Positions 36,604 through 49,415 of a DNA stretch of 64,000 bases are shown piece after piece (positions within the stretch are counted from its first letter, which is position 1; each line of letters starts with the position of its first letter). The position numbers and the translations under genes are program-made. The notes below the pieces were generated by a model that had not been told where the DNA came from, did not search any database, and saw only the letters and a list, made by a program, of their open reading frames with translations. Origin of the DNA: Sipunculus nudus (lineage: Eukaryota > Annelida > Sipuncula > Golfingiida > Sipunculidae); the NCBI GenBank assembly GCA_026874595.1, contig CM049314.1:27355729-27419728 (forward strand). The letters run 5' to 3'.

Positions 36604-37380
36604 TTTCCATGACAGCATAGTCTGGTAAATAGACTCTTTCTGCTGCCACAGTCATTAACCTCCCCCCCCCCCCCCCCTGTTTTCCCTGTATATTCTGAGG
36701 GTGTTTTTCAATATATTACTCCCTAGGCTCACACTCGGCAGCCGAACCTGCATTAGTTTGACAAACTTGATGCCATTATGGAACCACTCTGTCTGGAGCT
36801 GCTCTCAGAAGCAAAAGGACTTTCCAGTTACTCTTGCATACATGGTAGGGTATGATCACATGGCATACTGCTGGAACTTAAATGAAAATAAGATGAAAGA
36901 TCTTGTTGGTGGCAGCTCAATGTATGCCTAATATCAGAATGGTTATCCGGCAACTGATAAAGATAGGATTATCAAAGAGCTATCACAAGAAAACCCAAGC
37001 TGTAGACTGATACTAGCTACATCAGCTTCCGGGATGGGGTTTAATGCTCTGGCAGTGAAAAGAGTTATACATTTCAGACCCCCTTTACGCTGGAGGCATA
37101 TGTCCAAGAGTCCGGCAGAGCTAGAAGGATGGGACAGAATTCAAAAGCAGTACTTAACTACAAAAATGTTTACCTAAAGTCAAATAATATGCCACCTGAG
37201 ATCAACGAATACTGCCAAAGTAAGGGATGTCTTAGGATATTCCTTGTGAGACATTTTGGTTTTGATATTCAGTTGTCTGAGGGGCCAGCTTCAGCTTGTT
37301 GTAGTGTTTGCCAAACTGCTGTCACTGAAACCAAGTATATTAAGTTATCACTGGTACAGACATTTTCCTTTTTACTGTAG

Positions 37381-38780
37381 ATGACTCCTAACATAAATCC
37401 TAGACCATCTACAGGCTGCTCAAACGGCTGTACTAGTACATATACATAACAGTTAAATCAATATATCGTGATTACAGAAAAAGTGTGAATTTTTGGTGCA
37501 TACAATTTCGTTGAAACACAAGCTTAAAATTATACCATGGTTACTTAACAAAATGAGACATTTAAGAGAACATATCCATATGACTTGGTCAAAAGCACCT
37601 TAGTTTAAACTTGTGAATGTCCACCATGGACATCGTGATGGCATGTAATTCGATTTTTAACAGATGTAGAAAATAAATGTATTTTAATTACAAATTTATT
37701 GCATGGGTACATTAATTCATATGTTCAGTTTTATTTTTTGAATATACAATTCTTTTACAATATATCATTTATAACTAAATTGAATAAACAAACAGAACAT
37801 TTAACTGATATGATTTATCATATTAACATTTAACACACACGTGCGTACATAAACACTGCACCATGCACCGGTATAGGCCTACATGTAACAAATCAACATT
37901 ATATACTTATAATATTATTAAGTATATTAAATACACAAAATAAATAGTTACCTCAAAATATCTTACACCTTTATCTTTATTTGTATTTTTATATAATTTT
38001 AACCCGTATTTTACGGCATGCTTGTACATTTCGATTTAAGTACGCGAATATACATAACTTATAAACAATGGATTACAGTAGATTGCTTTAAAATCGACTA
38101 TAGAATCTTAATTAACTATCCGAATTCCGTAAAAATAGTACCTAATTCTTCATTCTAACATAAAGTTGATGTTGCCCGTTTGATAATACGCTCATAATAG
38201 TTCGATTTAAACGTTGTGTGCAAAGAACCTCGTCAAATATCGTCTCGTGTCCGCCACTATATGTGCAATATGCGTTTTGTCAACTGGCATCCAATCAGGT
38301 TGCCCAATTCATTGGCAGAGGCTCTGAGCTAAAATCTGACCAATTAACATTGATTTAATATGGAGAAAATACGGATAAATTAATCGCAAGTTGGCAACAC
38401 GAAGGCTGTGGGTTTCGTACTTCGATTTAAGGACAACCGTCCTTCCTTTGAAGTATATACGTACCTAAATCGAAGGACGTCTGAAAATTGCGGTCAGCCC
38501 TGACCTGGTTAAATATATCGCATATTATCCAAATGTAAACTACCAAACATTATATTATTAAGATAAGGATACCCGTCTTTTAGTCATTCGCATCATTTTA
38601 AAGGACTTGCACACCTTTCTTTTACGCAGGACGATATTAACGTGGATATTTTATCATTCACAGCTGACATGTCTTGTGTTAAAAATTGCTGTGCATTTAT
38701 CACATAGTATGTGCAATTAATTTACATAACGTTCGCCTATTTTACATAGTATGTGCAATTAATTTACATAACGTTCGCCT
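37381..38780. other. non-coding stretch, with a 42-bp direct repeat at its end
   Basis: AT-rich with no gene recognised. At 38702-38786 a 42-bp sequence (acatagtatgtgcaatt...gcctattt) is present twice in tandem. Confidence 0.55.
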
Positions 38781-38782
38781 AT

Positions 38783-39063
38783 TTTACATGTACATTTGAA
38801 ATAAAACAACTTTTAAAATAACCATTCTTTGTTCCCGATTCGTTACGGTGATTGTATATTATTGACTCGGCACTCGAATTGTCCTTATGGGTGGGCTCAA
38901 ACATGTACGGCTGTAAATTTTCGCTCCCCGGTATCCTCGTATCTTTACCTGATCGATCACTTAAGTTGTCGTAGCTTGAAGAGTCAAAATCGACTGTTGA
39001 ATCCTTGATGGATTTGTAACTTTCAGAGAGGACATCGTTACAAAAAACAGTGGCCATGCACAT
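38783..39063 (-). CDS. possible coding exon or fragment, unidentified
   Basis: A 94-codon minus-strand frame that is Ser/Asp-rich, with SYDNLSDRSG and then ENLQPYMFEPTHKDN. The short PYMFEP motif is reminiscent of a motif near the start of P2X7-like zinc-binding domain proteins in invertebrates, but the domain itself is not seen. It could be a single exon of a fragmented gene, or chance. No convincing splice partner was found nearby. Confidence 0.25.
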
Positions 39064-41051
39064 ACTAGTACACAGGGTGACTGCCGTAGTAAGCCTGCAG
39101 TTTCTGAGCTGACGTCACCGCTTGTGCCTGCATTTGCTAACCCGAGCGGCTCTGTAGCACTGACCCTGTGGCGAGTAGCCACATATTGCCTAATTGCTTA
39201 TTAATCAAGCTCATTCAGCACCGGTCACCAGCGGTTAGTCACTTGAAAAGGGTAAGGTGCATTCTACACAAATGGGATATATTTCGCTGGTCATGTCCTT
39301 TAAGTTCTACTGAATATGCTGCTGAACAATACTTAAACGGCTATAACATTTCTTTGAATTCGATATTGTCTCGTCTCAAGCTCGCATTCTGCGTTGTACA
39401 TGTTGAAGACATACTTATTAATTACACTGAAGCTGATTACGTTCAACGGAATATGCTGCTGAATAACCACAAATAACCTTTAAACAACACCAATCATTTG
39501 TTTGAATTCGATTTTGTCTTGTCTCAAACTCTCAATTTCATAATTAAAGAACGAGAATATACATGATAGGCTACGTATGCGTGAGCAGAAGGGTATGTTT
39601 GTGTATTTTCCCACAGTAGTCAATAATTTGTTAGTGGTATGTGCTTTTCATGGTTAGTGTGATTAGCAGCCCCTATAATCCCCGTTTTAGATACTGCATG
39701 CGTACGTAAAATACACCATTTTATGCCCGATGATGTTACTTTAGAAAACCACGTTTTCTGTAGGTACTTACTACTCTCCTTGAACACAGCTGTCAATGTT
39801 TTTATTTATAGCTTAAGTACATCGCACGATCTTGCTTGGGTCATGCTTGATTGATCGTAAACAGCACAAAGCTGGATTCCGTGATAAGACTTTGTCTTCA
39901 AAAATAAGTATTGTTGTCTGTTACTCTCCCATTTGTTAAAGGTTCAGCAGATGTATTGGATGTCATAAATACTTTCAACTCCAATTTTCGAAATCTGATT
40001 AATAGTTGATGGGTAGGTACTGGCTCACAATCTAAACTAATGATATATACCTCTGTCAGGAAGATATTGTTTTTCATTTCGTCCGCTGATAAGTCGGTTA
40101 ATTGTCTAATACCGAAGATACCAACCGCAGTTGATGAAATTTTTCTTACATATAGAAGAATCACTTACATTTTTGAATAAATATATATTTAAATTCAATA
40201 GATTGTATACCATGTTGACACACGGCGATTCATTTACCCCAGAGTAGAGGCAGTGACATATGTATTATGGACAGCATTTTTTTCAAGAGCTGGAAAGATG
40301 AATCCCTGTAAATAGAAAGTGACAGTGTACCCACTGTATCCGTGAGTAATAGCATACCTACTTTGTAACTAATACATAAATAAATAGGGGAAAACATAAT
40401 CCCATAATATGTCATTCAGTAAGTTCATCACGTGTAACATGCACTTATACATGTATATCCTATGTTGTTTCAATGGATTAGGAAACTTTATCTTAAGAGT
40501 GCAATAAGTTCTGAGCCACAAACGTGGACAGAAATGGATTTTCTGAAAGGATTTTCGTTTAATAAATTCTTCAGGTTATATGGACATGTAATAAAACATA
40601 TAAAAAATAAATATATAAAACACGTACATTTCCAGTTTTATTTGTCATACCTACTGTATATTTATAAGTTTTTGTCATGTAAAAATTAAGTATTAAATAA
40701 TAAGTATTGTATTTACCCTGGCACAATGTATAATTGCCGTTTTTGAATGCCAAGCTTTCTTACTGGACAGAACGATGGATGTATGGGCGGAACGCTCTCA
40801 CGTATTATAATGGTACTATGACTGAGTAAAGCACTTTGTTGCACTCTCCTGTCATATTCTCTCCCGGATATTTTGAGAAGTGTATAGGCATCAGTTTGTT
40901 AAAGTGAATCAGCCCAATATGCGCACTTAGGTCTGTAGTCGCCTTGGAGTAGGGTTCCCTTCAGGAAAATACACATTTAATTATAAATATATAATATATA
41001 CAAATATATAATATATATAATGGCTTTGAATTTGCCCAAGACCAAGTAATA
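39064..41051. other. non-coding stretch upstream of the SLC23-like gene
   Basis: Short open frames only (for example 39168-39476 plus, 39898-40164 minus) with no family features. A TA-rich tract at about 40984-41020 lies just before the presumed SLC23 start codon. No promoter element could be assigned with confidence. Confidence 0.4.
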
Positions 41052-41195
41052 ATGGAAGAGCGAGGTCTCGAGGAAAACATCGGAACAGAAACAGACCCTG
41101 AAAATACGGCAAGTGGCACCGCCTGTACGTCTGAGATGCTCTATATGATCAACGACGTTGCTCCGTGGTGCACGGCCGCCTTACTGGGTCTACAG
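41052..41195 (+). CDS. SLC23 copy A exon 1 (N-terminus and start of TM1)
   Basis: ATG, 48 codons, acidic N-terminus, then EMLYMINDVAPWCTAALLGLQ-type sequence resembling the SLC23 'DVPPW...LGLQ' block. It ends in CTACAG before a GT donor (gtatcg). The Gln is the first half of the QH motif. Confidence 0.7.
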
Positions 41196-43827
41196 GTATC
41201 GGTAATCATCATAGTTATCTGTTCTCACCATATTACTTTTACCCTAAATTTGATACAGGTTATGACATGGTAATTATCAACAGGCTTTCTGTCCTCAGCT
41301 CCGATTTACATGTAGTGCCTTTTGGGAGGTTTCCGCGTGGCTTTTATTATTTCATTAAGAAATTGAATTGCACTATTTTTAAAAGCGAAATTTTGTTTCT
41401 AGGGTCGGCAAAATTGCTTGGAAAAATATTTTCTTTTACCATTTTACCGTGCGTGCATCACACATTTGCATGGAAATCCCCTACCGCAGTTGAATATGTG
41501 TTCGAGAGCTCTGTTTCGTAAGGAACCCTACGGGCCCTCACATGTCAGGAACACCGGGTGGTCTTGTCGGGGCTCCTTATACTTGATCTAGGGGATTTGT
41601 AGTTGGTCAGCAGGTGCTTTGACCTGTGCCTGCATGTCGCTGCGATTTCATTTCTTTTGTTGAGAGTGCATAATAGGGGGCGATGAATAATAAAGTACTT
41701 TCTAAATCTTGAGCCGATATGAAACAGAAATCCAATTCGGAAGTGGCTACGTTTTAATTAGATTTTCTGTGCAATTGTGCTTGTTTTGTGCTAGCCTACG
41801 TATGTCAGGTTGACAAGCACTCCAAATAAAATATTGGCGTGCGAGCGAATACACATATTTATTTATAAATCACATGATGAGCTCAAATTTAACAAATGTG
41901 GGTGCGTGAACCTTTCCTAATAAGATCAAATAAGAAAATGTTTAAGTAGCTACAAACTCCATTTGGAGGCTTTATTTTTGTCTATTAAAGTCACTTGATT
42001 GCGCTTTTTTTAGGAACCAGGCAATAAATCGTATGCTTGGATTTCCATGATGAATGACCCTTCAGACGATGTACTTTGAATCCTCCCTGTGATCTTGACC
42101 CTAATGCAACATGTCATGTCTGGTTATAAACTTGCCAGCATGGCTTCTTTACTTTCCACCTGAATAATTTGTTTTCTTTTCTTCTTAGAGCAAGAAAACA
42201 AGTAAGGTGACGCAGTTGAAAGTTTGTTAGCTAGATTTTGTTTGGTTATGCGGCCAAAGGAGAATTTATTAATATCAGACAGGGCACACTCTAATGTCTC
42301 CGTCTCTATATCTGTAATTTTGTGCATATAATACCGTCTATTGACCCGAGGCATTAAAAAGATAATCGTAATTTTCGCAAATACATGTATATCTGTTATC
42401 GGCCCTAGCATTTTATTCAGAACTGTCGTAAAACACATTGGAGGAATGACTTAGTACTCAATTTTTGTAAAACCAGTCACAACCTTTACTTTATAGCTTT
42501 GTCTATTACTGTTTTTCTATATAATTGCAGCATTGGCACACCCTTTCCATTCTCATTATTTTGACTTACTTTCTATTTGGACTGAAAGCGTATAACTGAT
42601 TCAAATTCAAAATTACCTTTCTTCACTTTTAAAATTAGATATGTTTGATATCCTACCCTTATAACAATACACCCCAATAAAAATATATGTAAAGTGGTTT
42701 ATTATTTTACAATGATGCCTATGTCTTCACAAACTTTTCTTGAACTCTATATTACACTCATCCGGCTGAGTCTGTCCAAAGGATTACTCTATATGTAGTT
42801 GATTTGATTTTGATGATGAGCCCCATTTGTATACGCACTTGTAAGACGGGTCGTACTAGGGTTTTGACAGGGTCCGCCCGTGCGTTTTATCGTATACTTG
42901 CCAAACCGGCCATTGCCCGTTACCTTTGAATGGCGCCAAGATAACTCACCAGGGATTTGGTGGATTTTCACAAAACTCATTTTAACTATTTCCCAATAGA
43001 TTATCACCCCGACCCAATAGATTTTCACCCCGAGATAACAGATTATCTCGGTGGTAAACATGAACACGATCCCTTTTTTTATAAATCTAAAATTCATTTC
43101 CACCACATGTTGTATGACGAACAATAGGTTGGACTAAGACATCACGAGATAACGCGATTTGTGTGAATGTATGACATATTTGTAGATATCGGCGTATTTC
43201 AGATCTCTCGGGCTGATATAACCCGTATTAGCCGGGCTGCATTTATACTAAGTGATCATATTACGTGAGCAGATCTACTTGCATAAAATGGGTATATCAG
43301 TGGGATATACGTCCAGGGACATAATTCAGATCTAATATGAGTTCATCAGACGAGAAATTGCATATGAGAATAATGCATACTATTACACAATGTTAAACAA
43401 GTCGTGCTCTAATTGAGGATTATGATGTGGTCCAAATAAAGCGTTATTCCGGGCTTACCAATTGTGATACATATCATGAAACCCCTTATAAGTAATGATT
43501 TGTCATGATTTTTTATTCAGGATAGGTGTATTCCGTTTTTCTTTGACAAGGACGCTAATATTTCAGTTTAACCTTGGTTATGCAAATTCTTGTCACAAAA
43601 TTATAAAAGAATACCCTGTACAAACCACAAATAAAGGAACTGAAATTAATAAAATTAATCCATCTTATTAATATACACACATTTTGCATAATTATAAAAT
43701 ACGCGCGTAAATGCAGTCGTTTGACCGTTTAACCGCGCTTGCTTTATGATTTAGGACAATAATTCTCTGACGAGGTTGTCAAGGAAAGAAGGGTATATTT
43801 GGTCGTCATCTTGTTTTTATCATGAGG

Positions 43828-43828
<1 letters not shown>

Positions 43829-43884
<56 letters not shown>
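43829..43884. repeat. (TA)n microsatellite in SLC23 intron 1
   Basis: A perfect 56-bp TA tract, ending 33 bp upstream of exon 2. It generates spurious IYIY open frames on both strands. Confidence 0.95.
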
Positions 43885-43886
<2 letters not shown>

Positions 43887-43917
43887 TGTGCTTAATGAGT
43901 GTTTGTTTAACATTCAG

Positions 43918-44078
43918 CATTTCCTGGCGATGTTCGTCTCCCAAATAGCGCAGGCAACTTTGGTTTGTGATATTTCTGGTGTGGGAGACGATTCCGGGTC
44001 ACGTGGTCAACTTATCAGCACCGTCCTGACTTTAGCTGCCCTATCGACAACCTGCAAACAACATTTGGACGTAGGTCA
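43918..44078 (+). CDS. SLC23 copy A exon 2
   Basis: It follows the acceptor TTTAACATTCAG and encodes HFLAMFVSQIAQATLVCD..., ending ...HLDVGQ across the GTAAAT donor. It corresponds to TM1-TM2. It sits 33 bp after a (TA)n tract (43829-43884) in the intron. Confidence 0.75.
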
Positions 44079-45706
44079 GTAAATCAAAACCCTGCCCAGA
44101 ATAACCTCATTAAACTCTGACATGTAGGTATACACAAATGTCACGGTTCAGCAATTCAGTTCAATGTCACCTGCAGCCTAAAATCTTTATAACAAGTAAC
44201 AGCCCTAAGAGTGATAATTAAACTTGTTTATGGAGATCAAGATTATTTCCAAAAATTAATTCATTGTACGTTAGGTATTTCCCTAACCCTCAACAAAATT
44301 ACAACAAGATCTCTTCAGAACTTTTTGCGGAAAGACAACTAGAGGATGTAGTAAATTATACCTCTCGCAACCTGTCGGAGGTCTCATAACCACTGAACCA
44401 AGTCTAGATATTATATATACCCCTGGTATCAGACAATTCCAGTGTACCAAATGCACTGGTTTTATTCAGTTTCAAAACATTTTAATTATTAACCGCATGT
44501 TTAATGAATACATGTGAACATATCTCATGGGAAACGACACGGGTGTTTTAGTTTTCCTAACATAGTTAATAAAACGTTCTACTGCTTTTTTTAATCATAT
44601 TGAAAATTTAATATGTTTCCAAATTGTACGCCCATCCACGTCTTTTTTGCAAAGACTTTTTTTTTCATTCCAAAAGCATGCGCAGAAAAAGACTCCCTTA
44701 TTCATTTTCCTGATATTTTTCATAATGACTTAAAGGCATGCTTTTCTCTAATTCGGATGCATTGTTGGCTTGTGACATCTGTCATCTGAGATTTCGCCAA
44801 TTCAGTGAGGCAACGGTAAACAAATCTTTTTTTATTTTATATGATGCTTGTTTTATTCTGATGCATATATTGGGGAGGGGATAGAGAGCTTTATTTCTTT
44901 AAAGAAACTTCATTTTTTCATTTAATTTAAGCAAAAATAATTATGATTAGTACCCGCAGAAATGTAGCAAATACATTATGTTTACGTCTATAAAAGAATT
45001 CACAAATTCCCGTTACTGTAATGCTCACATGTAAATCATATACGAACATCATATTTTAACGATAGTCTTCATTTTACATAATAAATAGTAAATTCGTCCT
45101 CATGGATTTATAAATTGGTTTTTTACTATGGCTGAAACAAAATAAAGATCATTATAATTTTGTTATACAATATGGATATAAATGTGATGTGTGACTTAAA
45201 GTTTCTGATAACGATAGCTTGAATTATATTTGGTCAGACTGCCGATAGTTCAAGGAATGTGCTCGCCCTTTCTATTGCCTATGATGGTTATATCGTCTTT
45301 ACCGAAATGGTTAACTGAAGGTAAGATTGTTGTACTTAGTAATCCCATTCCTAGAATCACTTTTTCTGCTATCTTTTAGAAAGGAGTAATGACAGTGAAA
45401 CAGAATACCTCAATTATCTTTATTGTAGGGCTCTGATAAGCCAGTAACCCTTTATTGCAACCTTTTTTTCGTCATGGAGGAAATAATATTTTAATTAATA
45501 TGGGACACGTTACAGCGTTAGTATATCAGAAAATAAAATCAACTTTATTTATCATTTGTCTTCAAATCACAGGACGGACTTGTATTTGCATGTGTAAGGT
45601 TTTGTTTATTACAAAGTATCAATTTCTGAAGATGTCAGACATAGTTTCGCGGTATCCTGAATCAAATCGATTCAAGGTTGAAAAAAGTTGTCTTAATATT
45701 TCACAG

Positions 45707-45849
45707 GATCGAAGAATTGCACAAGAGTTGAACAAGCTTACTTTACCAACACAGCCTCCAACACTTAGAATGTGACGAAGTCTAATTCAACCGTACTTGA
45801 TGACTGGCAGGACTGCGAAACATCGGATATATGGAAAATGAAAAATGAG
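45707..45849 (+). pseudogene. SLC23 copy A exon 4 with in-frame TAG and GC donor
   Basis: It reads GSKNCTRVEQAYFTNTASNT, stop, NVTKSNSTVLDDWQD...IWKMKNE in one frame. It corresponds to the variable loop before '(R)EIQG' in the family and has N-glycosylation-type sequons. The TAG is at 45766-45768. The frame joins exon 5 (AQGGLIAAAFTN) only if the donor is GAG/gcaaaa. Confidence 0.7.
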
Positions 45850-46559
45850 GCAAAAATTTCTACATAATCTTTTAGGATTCCATTAATTTCTCACATAAAT
45901 TTTCCTTTGAAGATAAAAAAAAAATTACTAGTTTTATATGTGAAATTTTAGTGGATATTTCTCAGCCATTTGTGGTTCAAAACTTTTTTTCTATAATAAG
46001 TTTTAGATATATATTCTAAAATGGACATTTTTATTTTTGCTATCTCGTCTCTACTATCTTAATTGGGAAGACAGTTATAGGTGAGCATTGAAATAATAAT
46101 TTATTTGTGTATATTTAAAAAATAAACACTATGTAAAGGTTAACCTTAGAGATTACACAAGCCGAATGAAAAACCTTTCGGGGTGAATTTAACCAATGTT
46201 TTAACATAATTGCCAGATCTGTTGTAGCAGTTAAAGGTATTAATATTGTTATTCAGATATATGCCATTCATAAACATAGTTTAAGATCTAGCTAAAATAA
46301 GCCCGTATCATAAAGCTCGAACATGTAGAGCACATTCTCAGCTTTTATTTAATGTACATGTCAGGGAGTACCAGAGCAGTAGCTTCCATACACATGAGAC
46401 GGCTTTAATACCATAATCTGAAACTTAATTTTTTTAAAGTATCAATAATTGTTAAAACATAGCATTCCTGAGAGGAATAAAATTTATATATTGAAAAAGT
46501 CGTGTATGTAGAGATATAATGTCATCAACAAATATATTGTCATATAATATCTATATTAG

Positions 46560-46741
46560 GCTCAAGGCGGTTTGATTGCGGCTGCTTTCACCAATGTGAT
46601 CATCGGCTTCTCGGGAGTCCTTGGTCTCGTTCTGCCGTATGTGCGCCACCTGACGGTCGCAGTTGTAATCACAATGATCGGGTTTCCCATGGCAAACCTT
46701 GGAGCCAGGCTGGCAGGCCAAAGTTGGCCTATCGCCGTATC
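46560..46741 (+). CDS. SLC23 copy A exon 5
   Basis: It encodes AQGGLIAAAFTNVIIGFSGV then LGLVLPYVRHLTVAVVITMI, ending ...AGQSWPIAVS. It follows ATATTAG and precedes GTGAGT. It resembles the family segment 'REIQGAI...GFLLRFIGPLTIAPTI'. Confidence 0.8.
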
Positions 46742-47544
46742 GTGAGTATACTTATAAAAATGTTAAGAAGGTTTAAAATTATTTTATACTACCTTGGTGC
46801 GTTGAAGTCGCCTTATAATCTGTCATGGAAGGCCAAATACTAGCTACTGATGTCTTAGTTTCAGTAAACGGGTACGGCTGCTTTAGCTTCAGAGAATGCA
46901 ATGTAAGAGTTAAGGTTGATACTCTACCGATTTAGTGAACGAATGACATATTAGGGACAACCAAATTTCAACACGTTCATATTGGCTATAACGAAGACGT
47001 ATGGCATCATATTATATTCTTTAATTTATTTGTATTTTATCATTGAGTATTTGTTCCTAGCACCGTTACCGTGGCAATAATATTCGGACAGTATTTCACC
47101 TACATCAAGTTATCCATTCCGGTTTTCTTAATTAAGAAGAAAAAGTGGGAAATAAGACGAACACCTGTATTCTCAACATATCCAGTGAGTATGAATAAAA
47201 AATGTGATTTGATATGTTATGTTTTATTCCACGTATTGCTTTATGCGCGCTTACATGATATTAACTGAGAATTCCGTATGTCTGCAGGTTCTATTGGCAA
47301 TGTTACTGGTGTGGACGTTATGCGCAATACTAACGGCAGGTGGCGCCCTGCAAGCGGGGTCGCCATGGAAACAAACAATAAGGACAGACACGAAGATACA
47401 GGCCGTGAGAGACGCGGCATGGATCAGATTCCCAATGCCTTGTAGGTATCATACTAAGAGATATGAAGCTCATCAAAAAGAAATATCACGTGAATTTAAG
47501 TTGGAAAGTTACAGTGACAGTATTTTTTTAATTTTCTCTTGTAG

Positions 47545-48318
47545 TTCAGTGGGGCATGCCGTCATTTTCCGTCCCTGGGTTCATCAGGATGTTCTTTGGA
47601 GTGCTGGCCAGCACAATCGAAAGTATAGGCGACTATTACGCATGCGCAAGGATGTCCGGTGCATCAAAACCTCCGGTGCATGCCATAAACAGAGGTAATA
47701 CAGAGGTGGCTGTGGGCTTTGTTCACTATCCTGACACTTTTTAGAGACTACAACACATATTTCTTTTAAATATCAAGATAATCCTGTCAATCCGTTTTCA
47801 GTTTCCTGATCAATTCAAGTGTGCACCTCACATTGAGAAAATATAGGACACTGCATGTGTCATAAGCCGGATTGAATTTGCATAAATCTTAGACCATTTG
47901 TTTCGAATATTTAAACCAGATGGCAGTTAAGAATAAAATAATGTTAAAAATGAGCATACATTTTCTTCGTATAATGGAAATGTTCATTTGATAAACTGAT
48001 TATCTCTTGCATGTTACAGATGGAGGGGAGTGCGAAAATTGTTAGCGGGTTTTCTTATTTGGTGCGGGTGTCTGACACTGTCTGTTAAAATGAAATGACA
48101 CGTAAATAATTGCCCGGATGCATTTAAACCCGGCAGAGTGCCAATTTGGAATATAAGGTAACATAAAAATGTATGTTACTTGGTTACAATATCTTTTTAT
48201 CATAATTTATTCAGGGATCGGGACGGAGGGATTAGCAAACCTTCTATGTGGAATTTGGGGCACTGGAGTTGGCGTGACGTCGTACACTACACATATCGGC
48301 ATTATCGCTGTGACGAAG
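47545..48318 (+). CDS. SLC23 copy A exons 8-9 with the family core
   Basis: Exon 8 (47545-47694) encodes [13 protein letters not shown]...[20 protein letters not shown] and ends in PPVHAINRG. Exon 9 (48215-48318) encodes [20 protein letters not shown] and then [14 protein letters not shown]. These are the most conserved SLC23 segments. In animal homologues the last part reads ...TSYSENIGAIGITK, so Glu-Asn is replaced by Thr-His here. Confidence 0.9.
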
Positions 48319-48959
48319 GTATGTCCCGTGATGTTCACTCTGTAAACGTGGAATAAGCATTTAGGAAATAAAGATATATTCAAAAAAAAGTATAGAAACA
48401 GCTACCAAGAGTCCGTGTAGAGTTGTGGGGATACTAAAATTTAAGCAGCTGCACATTAACCATGTATGCACGATGCTCTAGAAATACATGTTCATTGACC
48501 TACATTTTTATATTTTATATTTTATATTACTAATAGTGAGTTTTTATAATGATCATCTTAAGACAGCTTGTCACTCTTTCCGGGCCATTCCGGGACGTTT
48601 CTTTGAAATCAGCTGAAATCATTTTAGGTACAGTGTACACACTCGAAAAATAAACATGATATTTTGTTTAAAATCGGTTCGAATTTGGATTATGAATGTT
48701 ATTATTGAGCCGAAACTTTTACTGCCAGTTCGAGGGTTATATAGCCATACAATTTCGGCGGTTACTACCAAAAGTTTCCCCTTATGTAGTCTTACCTTTA
48801 CCCCTTGTAATTCATTGCAAGTTGACTCAAGGCCGTCCTAGACGGGCAACTCGGCCCGCGCATATACCATTTAGGCTCTAGAGAACAAGTGAGCTTTTTC
48901 ACTTTGCCAGAGGATAGCCTACTTTACCACAAGGGCAGCCAATTAATGGGTCAATCCAC

Positions 48960-49415
48960 TTATAGTTAAGGGGACAGTAGGTAACTCAGGTGTCAAATGG
49001 TAGAACAAACATACAGGTAGAATAAAGACAAAGGGTTTCAAATTTGTGGTATTCGGGAGATGGTGAAGGCAAATTGAAATGTAAACTGATTCATAGTTAA
49101 ACATAGTAACAGGTAAAAGATCTCTGTTATAAATCAAACAAGATATTTCAACTGATCATACATAATAAAATAGAATTTCAACTTGTTCAATATTTTCTTT
49201 GTTTCCGCTCTAATTATTGCGATTTTGAGCACATATTATTTAATAATCAATTCATATAAATATTGTTTACATTGCGTCGCCAACGACACTACATAGATGG
49301 CCCACTACGTTGTCCGTAACTTCTACGGACCATTTCACATTGTTCTTCAGCTTAATGCAAAAAACAATCTTTCCTACATGCCTTCTGAAATAGTTAATAT
49401 GATTCTTTCCAGTGA
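48960..49415. other. segment replacing SLC23 exons 10-11 in copy A
   Basis: Copy A and copy B match up to 'gtcaatccact'/'gttcactgattc' (about 48952 and 56922) and resume at 'agtgacataagttgagacc' (about 49411). Copy B has exon 10, the intron and exon 11 in between. Copy A has about 450 bp of unrelated AT-rich DNA with no transporter sequence. Confidence 0.65.

Larger units (their letters stand above)
33219..37380 (+). pseudogene. RecQ-like ATP-dependent DNA helicase, decayed, intron-containing
   Basis: Five pieces occur in helicase order. (1) 33219-33349: ATG start, in-frame TAA at 33252, then KAIYQKNIICVLPTG, the first half of motif I, ending at a GT donor. (2) 34513-34659, after TTTCAG: the motif I remainder with a frameshift (expected GYGKS), LIFQMVPFLREKVVVVVSPL (motif Ia), then another frameshift. 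(3) 35194-35400: IYMHPKTT..., ...AEKAGMCGC, then a motif II region (normally DEVH/DEAH) broken by a small deletion, HCIAEW. (4) 36021 to about 36222: RKEFQKLGELPTLFP, stop, ASHVALTATATEGNI (motif III). (5) about 36750-37380: ILATSASGMGFNALAVKRVI (motif V), a frameshift, YVQESGRARRMG (motif VI, normally GRAGR), then Cys residues like a RecQ zinc-binding region. At least two stops and four frameshifts make it non-functional. Retained splice sites show it was copied as DNA, not retroposed. Confidence 0.85.

Noticed and set aside
42124-42438. 104-codon minus-strand open frame in SLC23 intron 1
   Set aside because: I see no homology, no splice partners and no repeat copy, so it is likely chance, although a lineage-specific exon cannot be excluded.
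42789-43124. 111-codon minus-strand open frame in SLC23 intron 1
   Set aside because: It spans a hairpin-containing repeat-like region and has no domain features.
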